Assembly (NCBI GenBank): GCA_021531865.1
Contig: JAFBIW010000012.1
Coordinates: 1 to 64,000, forward strand
DNA: 64,000 nt
Reading direction: 5' to 3'
Origin: Butyricicoccus pullicaecorum
GTDB taxonomy: Bacteria > Bacillota > Clostridia > Oscillospirales > Butyricicoccaceae
The translations under genes were made by a program, and so were the position numbers. Below are positions 16,832 through 25,017 of the stretch, piece after piece. Under the pieces are notes generated by a model, which was not told the origin of the DNA, searched no databases, and saw only the letters and a list, made by a program, of their open reading frames with translations. Every line of letters begins with the position of its first letter. The stretch's first letter is position 1.

Positions 16832-18183
16832 TCAATTTTGCATCGTATATTTGCGGAAGCTTTCCAACATCTCAATGACCACTCGACAAGAACCGTCATT
16901 ATAACCGAGATCAATCGGCTTTGTGGTAGCATTTACCCATTGGGATTCTACAGGTTCAAGCAGAAGAAGGTGTCCGTCGGAGTTATGCAGCTCACAGAAG
17001 CACCAGCCGAGTTCCTTTTCTGCAAAAATCTCCATCATGCTCTCCTGATAAGCAGTTACAAGGTCAATGTTCCAGTTGGCATTGGCAAACACGCCGAATT
17101 CACCGATCATGAAGCCTACGCCGTATTGCTCAGCGATTTTCTGATATGGCTCAATCGCACGGCGATAGATATCTTCATTGCTTATAAAGGTATTCTCTTG
17201 TCACCAGTGGAAATATTCTTAGGGTAGTAAGGGTGACAGCCGACAGAAAGTCCCAGAGAAGCGGCGACTTCCACCCAGTCGGCGCGTGGCTCGCCGGAGA
17301 AGGAGTAGAGCAGCACACGCTCACTGTCTGCGCCCCGGATGGCAGATACCATCTCGCCGAGTTTTTCAGCAGAATAAGAGAACTCCCAATCCTCCGGCTG
17401 GATCTCATTACAGAGATCAAAGGTCAGGAACTCGTTGGGGATGCCCGCATAACGATGGGCAAGCATTGTCCAGTAATCGCTGACGATTTCCCGCAGCTAA
17501 GGCCACAGCCCTTCCATTCAGACGGCAACTCGGCATGGCTGACCGTAGGGAACGCATCGATACGACCCAACAGTTCTTCTGTAATGATTTCGGCATCGTA
17601 AGTGCCGACCTCGTCGAGCGAAAGGTAGACAGGGTCTTTTGCCGTGATTTTGGCGTTGGATTCTATCAAGCGCGTCAGCGCCCGCACGGCCTCCTCCAAG
17701 CTGACATCCTTGCCAAATGGGAAAGAGCGTATAATCCCGCGATATACCTTCCCACTAATCAGCGGCGGTGGAACGGCCTTCCCAGTCTTCCATCATAACA
17801 ATCTGTTCCCGGTCAATGCCCATAACAACAGAGGCTTCGAACAGGGCCAGCAGTGCATCGTCCTGCTGCATGGGTTCGTCAGATTGCAGTGCAGCGGCAG
17901 CGAGGGTTTCCCATTCTGGGACATATTGCTCTCCTCGCATAGCGACTACCTTCGTCAGCATGGCACAAAACTCGGCATAGGTGATTGTGCGAGATGAATT
18001 AGTCAACTCTCCCTGTGTCACAATTCCATAACTGATAGCACGCAAAAGTTCTTCATCCACCATCGTCTCTTGATTTCCTGCCTGTGATTCTTGCGGCGCA
18101 TCCGGTTCTCCACCACAGCCGGACAGCAGTCCTAATGTCATTACAACAACCAATAATAAACTTATCATTCTTTTGTATTTCAT
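16832..18183 (-). pseudogene. Lipoprotein with GH5-like (cellulase-fold) catalytic domain, broken by frameshifts
   Basis: The gene starts at 18183 with a lipoprotein signal (LLLVVVMTLGLLSGCGGEP) and a segment like an SLH module (TITYAEFCAMLTKVVAMRG). It then continues in three further frames: EEAVRALTRLIESNAKITA, then FLTFDLCNEIQPEDWEF, then EFGVFANANWNIDLVTAY and WCFCELHN. The CNE and GEFG blocks are like the acid/base and nucleophile Glu motifs of GH5 glycoside hydrolases. At least three frame changes separate the parts, so no complete enzyme is made. It ends near a region without genes. Confidence 0.65.
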
Positions 18184-18302
18184 AATCGTTTCTCGCTTTC
18201 ATTGAACGGATAAGTCGAATATATGTAAGTGCGGAATCCGCATATAAATATCCAAAATAATTATAGCACCTATGGGTGTGGCCATGATTTTCTTGAGTAA
18301 AG

Positions 18303-18342
18303 CAAAAAAGCGGGAGTGCATCGTCCAAAACGCACTCCCGCT
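18303..18342 (-). terminator. Minus-strand terminator after the transposase remnant
   Basis: AGCGGGAGTGC and GCACTCCCGCT form an 11-bp stem; on the minus strand it is followed by six T residues. Confidence 0.8.
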
Positions 18343-18348
18343 GAAATT

Positions 18349-18664
18349 TTATCGTTCCCAACTATCTCGGTTTTTCTTCTTGTTCTGCCGCTGCTGTGCC
18401 TGCTGTTGCTGTTTCTGACGCAGACGTTCATGGAAACCGCCGTTCTGATTTGATGCCATACAGATATCCGATCATGAGCATTTTGAACATACTGACAGGG
18501 TCGATAGGGGGACGGCCTGTTGCCGGATAATATGGCGCTGGAAAATCATAGATGAAGTCAAAGGATACGATTCGGTCGATTTTCCGCAGCAGGTGATTTT
18601 CTGGAATCAGTGACGCAATAGCTAGGATAATCATTGCCATTTGTCTGCTTTGGTGTCCCATCAT
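18349..18664 (-). mobile_element. Transposase remnant (IS1182-like), internally deleted
   Basis: The minus strand encodes MMGHQSRQMAMIILAIASLI and SMFKMLMIGYLYGIKSERR, the N-terminal block of IS1182/IS5-type DDE transposases. After 78 codons it runs out of frame into a Gln/Lys-rich tail (GFHERLRQKQQQQAQQRQNK) typical of such C-termini. The DDE catalytic core, about 350 residues, is missing. No flanking inverted repeats were identified. Confidence 0.7.
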
Positions 18665-18718
18665 GCCACATTCCTCCTATCGTTACTTTACCATAGATAA
18701 GGTTTATGCGCTACTCTA

Positions 18719-18747
18719 TCGACAGATTCTATTTTGTGTGCTATAAT
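18719..18747 (+). promoter_or_regulatory. Promoter of the 1540-residue surface protein
   Basis: TCGACA, a 17-bp spacer and TATAAT. ATCGACA at 18718-18724 is mirrored by TGTCGAT at 18770-18776, so the promoter sits inside a perfect 7-bp inverted repeat. Confidence 0.55.
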
Positions 18748-18816
18748 AAATTTTACGCTATTATGAAATTGTCGATGATCCTCAGATTTGAGAAACGAAT
18801 GGAGAGCGTGTAAATA

Positions 18817-21800
18817 ATGAGTGAAAAACAAATGCCTGATGAAAAGAAACGGCAGAAACACGGGCTGTTTGTAAGAATATTCGGACTTCTGCTGGGACTC
18901 TGTCTGGCTGTCGGTGTGGGCGCCGGAGTTGTATCTGCGGACGAAAACAGAAATGGACTGACGAACAGATTGCAGAACGGCAGCTTTGAAGAGGCGCCGG
19001 AGTTTGGCGAAAAGACCTATATACAGCCGGATCAGAAGTACGTCCCGGCTTGGAATACCACGGCGATTGACGGAAGGATCGAGCTGTTCAGGAAAAATAA
19101 AGGCACATACATTACGGGTGTAATCCTGGAGCCCAGCGACGGAGATTACGCCGCGGAGCTGAACGCCGACGAGGAGAGTACGCTCTACCAGATCGTTGAC
19201 ACCTACGACTCCAGCGTGTACGAATGGGGTCTGGACCACGGCGCCCGAAACGGCACGGATATCATGGCGCTGGTCATCGGCCCCAATCAAAGCGTTCTTC
19301 CCTCCAAGCCCAATAAGAACGGCCGAGATCAGTTCATGCAGATGGTGGACTGGCTGAATTCTGATGCGAATCCCGACATTAAAAGTGCAATCAGCAGTAT
19401 CGAAGCGGGAGCAAAACCGAAGCAATACACCGTTTACAGCAAGAAATTTGCTGCCAGCGGAGCCTTCGAGGATAATGCGGGCAACAACGCCTTCAGCCTG
19501 ACGCCCAGCACCATTTACACCGAGGAATGGAAAATCTGGATCATGGCATCCAGCAGAGCCACCAGCGGTACCAACCCCTGGAACGCCTATGGCTCCAACG
19601 CGGAAGGCTCTGCGGGCAGCTCTACCGGCGGCGGTACGACGGTGGATTTGAGCAGGTATTACCTCTATACCGTCCCCGCGGGACAAACGCAGACGGTGTT
19701 CGGCTTTGTGTCCGTGGGATATAAGGATTCGACCACGACAGCTGACAAGGCAAAGACCTACGGCAACTTCGTGGACAACATCAATTTCACGCTTTACCAC
19801 CCGCTGTCCGGCAGCACGACTACCCACGGCAGCGTCGTGGTTAGCGGCAGCGACGGTTCGTCCGGCGGCGAGGGCGCCTCGGAAGGTTATACGATCACTA
19901 TCGATAAGAAGCTGGCCACCTATGTGACGGACGGCAAAACGCTGAAGATTCAGGCGATCGTGAAGAAAGACGACGCCAGCGCAGGCTGTGAGTTTGTCGG
20001 CCTGTATTACACCAAACAGGATGAAAACGGCAAGCCTGTGACGGAATTGATTCCCTTGGCCGAAGAAGGCAAATGGATTCAATCGACGAATTCGGATGGC
20101 GATACGGTTTATACCTATTATCTGGAAAATATCAGTTCACCGGCAGATCTGCACTTTGTCTTTATCAAGAACCCCACCGTTACCTATGACCCAAACGGCG
20201 GTAAGCCCTATGTGGTGGAAAGAAGCTATAACAAAGACGAAGCGGAAAACGTGTACAGCTTCAAACCGGCTACGACGGTGGAATTTATCCCCCCGTATAC
20301 ATCCAAGGCAGCGGAAGGCCCGAATAACGGCTGCCCGAATGACGGCGACCAGAATGACGGCTGCTGGAAGTTCATGGGCTGGCTGCTGACCGGCGACACG
20401 GTGGATGATACTATTCCGTCCGGTGTCGTTCAGGTGAACGCGGACAAGTTGGGTTCGCTGATCCTGCCTGCCGTGCACACCGTAGCGTGCGACTATGAAC
20501 TGGGCGGGAACAATAGTGGTGTAGGCGCGCCGCAGTATTTCAAAATCTATAACGGCGATGTGACAACGAGCAAAGCTGTTCAGTACAACGATGGCGTGGT
20601 CACCGGTGTGGTCTGGGAGGACGGCGGCACGGAAAAAGCCTATGCCAATCTCCACAAGGGTCTGACCATGGTGGCGCAGTGGCGCTGGCGGCAGGCCTTT
20701 GTGCCGCAGAAGCACACGAATGAAGGCTACGTCGCTTCTGCCGATGGCGGAACGGTTGAGATCACCAGCGTGACGGATCCTTCCGACGACGAAAATTACG
20801 ATCCTGCCTTCAAAGACAACGGCGGCAAAGACAACGGCGGCAAGGCCTACTACGCCGAAACCAATGAACAAGTGACTGTCACGGCCACGGCGAAAGACGG
20901 CTATGTCTTTGAGGGCTGGTACGACAAGGACGGCAATCAGATCACCACAAAACAAACATACAGCTATCAGGTAACGGCAAACAGCGTCAAGACCTACTAT
21001 GCCCGCTTTTCCGACACGGTGACGCAGACCTACATCCGGCAGGTTATGTATGTTAACAGCAGGGCATGGGAAAAAACAACTGACGATGCGGTCGGTACTC
21101 TGGGCCGCTACACCTATGTTGATGCGGTGGGCTCGCCCGTCAGCTCTACTGCAAAGGCGGGAGAGGGCTACAAGTTTGTGGGTTGGTATGATTCCGCTGG
21201 CAAAGAGGTTACCGATACTACTATGCTGAGCAACGGCGGCGCCACCCTCAGCTATACCACCACCGGGGATGCGACATATTATGCCCGCTTCAAAGAAAAT
21301 CCTGACCGGCCGACAGAGAATGTGGTGAGCGCATCTCCGTATTATGGCACTTACGATGGGGCGGCGCACGGTATCGCCGTCAGAGTCACGCCCCTGCCGG
21401 GTGACAAGATTTATTACAGTCTGGATCAAAGCACATGGAGCGAAGAGCCGCTCACCCGCGTCAATGTACGGGATGCGGAAACCATCTATGTGAAGGTCGA
21501 GAACCCCAACTACAAGACGGCCACGGCCAGCGCGACCATCACCATCATTCCCCGCCCGGTGACCATCACGGTTACGGGCAAGACGGACACAAAGACCTAC
21601 ACCGGGTCTGAGCAGACGGTGGATGGATTTACCTGTTCCGGGACCCCCGAAGGCATCACCGTGGAGCTGCGAAGCGGCAAGACCGCGACGGCCAGGGGCA
21701 CCGATGCCAGCGACACCAAGTATCAGATGGGGCTGACGGAGGACTGCTTCGAGATCACCGGCGACACGGTCGGAAATTACGCGGTCACATGGGCCGTGAC

Positions 21801-23439
21801 CGACGGCTGGCTGCAGATCGACAAGGCTGCCCGCACGATCACGGCGACGGGTTACAAAGCGACCTATGACGGCAAGGCCCACGGGATCACGGTGAACGAG
21901 GTGAACAAAGAGTTGGGCGACACGGTGTATTACAGCGCAACCGGCAATGAGAACGACTGGAGCACCACGGAGCCTACCCGCACCGACGTGCAGGAGGCGG
22001 AGATAATCTATGTGAAGGTCGAAAACCCCAACTATGTGACGGCCACGGCCAGCGCGACCATCACCATCACTCCCCGTCCGATCACCATTACGGCGGGCAG
22101 TGCCAGCAAGGTCTACGACGGCGAAGCGCTGACAAAGAACAGCTTCACTGTGCCTACGACCGAAGCGCCCGACGAGGGTCTTGTCCTCGGCCAGATCGTT
22201 ACCGCTGCTGTTACCGGCAGTCAGACCAAGATTGGCTCATCTTACAACATCGCCAGCAGTGCTGTGATCATGGCCGGCAATACGGACGTGACCCGCAACT
22301 ACGACATCCGCTATGTAAACGGCACGCTGACCGTTAGGGCGGCGGAGGGCATCACGGTGCGCAAGACTCCGGCGCAGACCGAGGTGTATGCGGGCAGCGA
22401 TGTGGTCTGGACGATTACGGTCGAAAACACCGGCAGCCATGACGCCAAAGGGCTGACGCTGACCGACGCTCTGGAGGGGATCGCTATCACGGCGCCGGAC
22501 GGCGTTGATCCCGCGAGCTTCTCCGTCCCCGCCAGAGGCGAGGTCGTATTCACGGTCACCTATCAAAACGCAAGCGCTGGAACCTATGTCAACCACGTTG
22601 AAATCTCCCAGCCCAAGCAGGATAACACGACTGAGAAAATCGCGGAGGACGACGCCGAAGCTGTCGTTGTCCGGGATCGGCATACGACCTCTCCTGAGAC
22701 GCCTGTTGCGCCCGGCAAGCCTGTTTTGAACACGGAGGATCACGTGGCCTACATCATCGGCTACCCCGACGGCACGGTGCGCCCCGGCAATCACATCACC
22801 CGCGCCGAGGTCGCATCGATCTTCTTCCGTCTGCTGACGGATGAGAGCCGAACCGAATTCTGGAGCCGGAGCAATGATTACAGCGATGTATCGGCGGAAA
22901 AATGGTACAACAACCCGATCTCCACCCTGAGCAACGCCGATATCATTTCCGGTTATCCCGACGGCACCTTCCGTCCCAACGCGCCCATCACCCGCGCCGA
23001 ATTTGCCACGATCGCGGCGCGGTTCAGCGAGGTGGTCTACAACGGCGGCAACAGCTTCACCGACGTGCCCGAGAACCACTGGGCCGCCCGGTTCATTTCC
23101 ATGGCGGAGCATCTGGGATGGATCACCGGCTACCCTGACGGCTCGTTCAGACCCAATCAGGCCATTACCCGTGCCGAGTCCATGACCCTCATCAACCGCG
23201 TGCTTGAGCGCGCGGTGGAGGAGGAGCATATGCTGTCCGACATGCTGAAATGGGTGGATAACACGTCCGGCGCCTGGTACTACGAGGCGGTGCAGGAAGC
23301 TACCAACTCGCATACGTATGCCCGCACGGATAAGCAGGTTCCGGGGCTTGACTTCTGCTATGAGGATTGGCATAAAATCCTGGAAGCACCCGATTGGGCG
23401 GCGCTGGAAAGGAACTGGATCGCAGCAAACAGCAGGTAA
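18817..23439 (+). CDS. Large multidomain SLH surface protein
   Basis: The 1540-residue protein has a signal peptide with a long basic n-region (hydrophobic part about 19-40). The domains in order are: a putative carbohydrate-binding N-terminal module opening with LQNGSFEEAPEFGEKTYIQP (to about 340); Gly/Ser-rich linkers; InlB-like repeats (GYVFEGWYDKDGNQ, YKFVGWYDSAGKE; about 675-828); MBG-like repeats with two near-identical KVENPNY-TATASATITI blocks (about 834-1175); a DUF11-type domain (about 1178-1290); and three canonical SLH modules (YIIGYPDGTVRPGNHITRAE, ISGYPDGTFRPNAPITRAEF, ITGYPDGSFRPNQAITRAES; from about 1309). It is probably a wall-bound adhesin or polysaccharide-binding protein. 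Long antisense frames here are GC artefacts. Confidence 0.9.
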   Translation: MSEKQMPDEKKRQKHGLFVRIFGLLLGLCLAVGVGAGVVSADENRNGLTNRLQNGSFEEAPEFGEKTYIQPDQKYVPAWNTTAIDGRIELFRKNKGTYITGVILEPSDGDYAAELNADEESTLYQIVDTYDSSVYEWGLDHGARNGTDIMALVIGPNQSVLPSKPNKNGRDQFMQMVDWLNSDANPDIKSAISSIEAGAKPKQYTVYSKKFAASGAFEDNAGNNAFSLTPSTIYTEEWKIWIMASSRATSGTNPWNAYGSNAEGSAGSSTGGGTTVDLSRYYLYTVPAGQTQTVFGFVSVGYKDSTTTADKAKTYGNFVDNINFTLYHPLSGSTTTHGSVVVSGSDGSSGGEGASEGYTITIDKKLATYVTDGKTLKIQAIVKKDDASAGCEFVGLYYTKQDENGKPVTELIPLAEEGKWIQSTNSDGDTVYTYYLENISSPADLHFVFIKNPTVTYDPNGGKPYVVERSYNKDEAENVYSFKPATTVEFIPPYTSKAAEGPNNGCPNDGDQNDGCWKFMGWLLTGDTVDDTIPSGVVQVNADKLGSLILPAVHTVACDYELGGNNSGVGAPQYFKIYNGDVTTSKAVQYNDGVVTGVVWEDGGTEKAYANLHKGLTMVAQWRWRQAFVPQKHTNEGYVASADGGTVEITSVTDPSDDENYDPAFKDNGGKDNGGKAYYAETNEQVTVTATAKDGYVFEGWYDKDGNQITTKQTYSYQVTANSVKTYYARFSDTVTQTYIRQVMYVNSRAWEKTTDDAVGTLGRYTYVDAVGSPVSSTAKAGEGYKFVGWYDSAGKEVTDTTMLSNGGATLSYTTTGDATYYARFKENPDRPTENVVSASPYYGTYDGAAHGIAVRVTPLPGDKIYYSLDQSTWSEEPLTRVNVRDAETIYVKVENPNYKTATASATITIIPRPVTITVTGKTDTKTYTGSEQTVDGFTCSGTPEGITVELRSGKTATARGTDASDTKYQMGLTEDCFEITGDTVGNYAVTWAVTDGWLQIDKAARTITATGYKATYDGKAHGITVNEVNKELGDTVYYSATGNENDWSTTEPTRTDVQEAEIIYVKVENPNYVTATASATITITPRPITITAGSASKVYDGEALTKNSFTVPTTEAPDEGLVLGQIVTAAVTGSQTKIGSSYNIASSAVIMAGNTDVTRNYDIRYVNGTLTVRAAEGITVRKTPAQTEVYAGSDVVWTITVENTGSHDAKGLTLTDALEGIAITAPDGVDPASFSVPARGEVVFTVTYQNASAGTYVNHVEISQPKQDNTTEKIAEDDAEAVVVRDRHTTSPETPVAPGKPVLNTEDHVAYIIGYPDGTVRPGNHITRAEVASIFFRLLTDESRTEFWSRSNDYSDVSAEKWYNNPISTLSNADIISGYPDGTFRPNAPITRAEFATIAARFSEVVYNGGNSFTDVPENHWAARFISMAEHLGWITGYPDGSFRPNQAITRAESMTLINRVLERAVEEEHMLSDMLKWVDNTSGAWYYEAVQEATNSHTYARTDKQVPGLDFCYEDWHKILEAPDWAALERNWIAANSR

Positions 23440-23545
23440 CGCCAACCGGACGATGGCTATAAGCTGGATAAGCTGACGGTTACCGATAAGAATGTACACC
23501 GAGGCCATCCGTTGGGCGAAATCCGAGGGTGTGACCGTTCACAAG
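23440..23545 (+). pseudogene. Remnant of another SLH/InlB-type surface gene
   Basis: Right after the stop codon the same frame continues with PDDGYKLDKLTVTDKN, which matches the InlB-like repeat of the first gene in this window (DDGYVLDTLTVID). A different frame then reads MYTEAIRWAKSEGVTVHKQ, an SLH-type helix. Two pieces of a surface protein have been joined with loss of frame. Confidence 0.45.
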
Positions 23546-23546
23546 C

Positions 23547-23585
23547 AAAATCACCGTGCAGGGAAATCTGCACGGTGATTTTTTT
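23547..23585 (+). terminator. Terminator of the surface-protein gene
   Basis: AAAATCACCGTGCA pairs perfectly with TGCACGGTGATTTT around 8 nt and runs into six to seven T residues. Confidence 0.92.
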
Positions 23586-23637
23586 ATGCGCAGCGGACAA
23601 CAAAGGCTGAGCTGCATATGAGATGTGTTTACATGCA

Positions 23638-23663
23638 TTGCGAAACTCACGTGAGTTTTGCAA
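23638..23663. promoter_or_regulatory. 26-bp near-perfect palindrome in a gene-free stretch
   Basis: The core AAACTCACGTGAGTTT (23643-23658) is perfectly self-complementary and extends to TTGC/GCAA flanks with one mismatch pair. The stretch 23586-24020 contains no gene that I can support; this site, 360 nt before the LytTR regulator, is its only clear structure. Operator-like. Confidence 0.4.
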
Positions 23664-24020
23664 GCATCATATCAGAAATCACAACTTTTCATAGCAGCTT
23701 ATCCGGTTTGCATCAGCCTGAGGGTCAAATTCCACGCAAAATCAATCAAATACGGCTGGAAAGCATTCAGAATATTTTTCAAAACAATAGAGCGGATGGA
23801 TCCATCAGCATATTACCCCTCCCCTTAATTATACAAAACTTTTATTTTGTATCATTAAATATATCATGCTGCTGCCATCAAAAGATTTCTGTCGGAGGAC
23901 AAGACCGTTGCAATTTCACATGAAACATGCCATAATTCATTATACACCCGCGTGGTATGTTCAGTTGAAAGGGTCCGCAAAGAGTACCCCCATTGATCTT
24001 TCTGAAAAGAGGTGCCGGAT

Positions 24021-24827
24021 ATGCCGGAATCGAATCACATCTCGATCCGTTCGGACAACAGGGACATCGTGCTCAATATCAGCACGGTTCTCTATGTTCT
24101 GATGGAAAAGAATTATGCCGAAATTCACACATTCAGCGGTAAGCGATACAAGACAAGGGCCACGCTCAATGATCTTGAGAAGGCTCTGGGCGACAGCTTC
24201 CTCAAGGTGAGCCGCGGCTGTCTGGTATCGGTGATGGCGATACACGACATTACCAATGTCATTGAGCTGACCAACGGTGAGTCTTTGTCCTATTCTGTTC
24301 GGAACAGGAATGAGGTCGTTGCCCAATTACAGGAAAAACGGAAGCTTATGATCAGCCGCTTCAGCGACGGAAGTATCCCTACAGAAGAAGAAACCTATCA
24401 CGCCCATTACCGGTGCTTCGATGATTTGCCGATTGCCTTCGCGGACATCGAAATGGTGTTTGACGACGAGCGCCGGGCGGTGGACTGGATCTTCCGCTAC
24501 GGCAACCCTGCCTTGGCGAAGCTGGAAAAGCTGCCGCTTGAGAAGCTGATTGGCAGCTCCTTCGGCAGCCTGTTCCCCAACATGGACGGCAAGTGGCTCC
24601 GGGCCTATGAACAGGTAGCGCTTTACGGCGCGACACTGGAAGTCATTGAGTACAGCCCGGAGATCGACGCCTATCTGCGGGTGGTCTGCTTCCCCACCTT
24701 CCGGGGGCACTGCGGCTGCATCCTGTCCGATGTGTCCCAGATCCATTACCTCCGCACCAGCAGTGATTCCCCCGAAGCGCTGATGCGCTACTTCGGGAGG
24801 CTGCTGGAGTCAAATCAAATCGTCTGA
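24021..24827 (+). CDS. LytTR-PAS transcriptional regulator
   Basis: The 268-residue protein has an N-terminal LytTR DNA-binding domain (about 6-110: VLYVLMEKNYAEIHTFSG, ALGDSFLKVSRGCLVSV, ELTNGESLSYSVRNR) followed by a PAS-like sensor domain (about 125-240: DWIFRYGNPALAKLEKL, EYSPEIDAYLRVVCFP). This order is the reverse of ordinary LytTR response regulators, and there is no receiver, so it must sense through PAS. ATG at 24021 follows AAGAGG by 8 nt; an in-frame GTG at 24012 is an alternative. It sits between two SLH surface-protein genes and is their candidate regulator. Confidence 0.85.
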   Translation: MPESNHISIRSDNRDIVLNISTVLYVLMEKNYAEIHTFSGKRYKTRATLNDLEKALGDSFLKVSRGCLVSVMAIHDITNVIELTNGESLSYSVRNRNEVVAQLQEKRKLMISRFSDGSIPTEEETYHAHYRCFDDLPIAFADIEMVFDDERRAVDWIFRYGNPALAKLEKLPLEKLIGSSFGSLFPNMDGKWLRAYEQVALYGATLEVIEYSPEIDAYLRVVCFPTFRGHCGCILSDVSQIHYLRTSSDSPEALMRYFGRLLESNQIV

Positions 24828-24828
24828 T

Positions 24829-24880
24829 CTGGGACGAATTGCAATATATGCGGCTTTTCAAAGTGATTCGTCCCATTTTT
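24829..24880 (+). terminator. Probable terminator of the LytTR gene
   Basis: TGGGACGAAT and ATTCGTCCCA form a 10-bp stem with a 26-nt loop, followed by five T residues. The loop is long for a terminator. Confidence 0.5.
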
Positions 24881-24929
24881 AAACAGTTCGTCCCAAACAT
24901 CTTGCATTTCCTCCGGAAAGATTTATACT
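24863..24929 (+). promoter_or_regulatory. Promoter with LytTR-like boxes upstream of the second SLH gene
   Basis: TTGCAT (24902-24907), 16 bp and TATACT (24924-24929) form a promoter. Just upstream, ACAGTTCGT (24883-24891) fits the 9-bp LytTR/AgrA consensus [TA][AC][CA]GTTN[AG][TG] at every position. TTCGTCCCA is repeated at 24867 and 24887, a 20-bp period close to the two-turn spacing of LytTR direct repeats. Confidence 0.5.
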
Positions 24930-25017
24930 ATATAGTAGTTTTTATGGATTTTTCGTCGCATTGCGCAGGGCGGGCGAACCACCCGGAGCTGACGAATCAC
25001 ACCAGGAGGTAACGCGA

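Noticed and set aside
20137-21882. Minus-strand frame of 581 codons opposite the large SLH protein
   Set aside because: The plus strand carries InlB, MBG-like and SLH domains here; the opposite frame has no family features.
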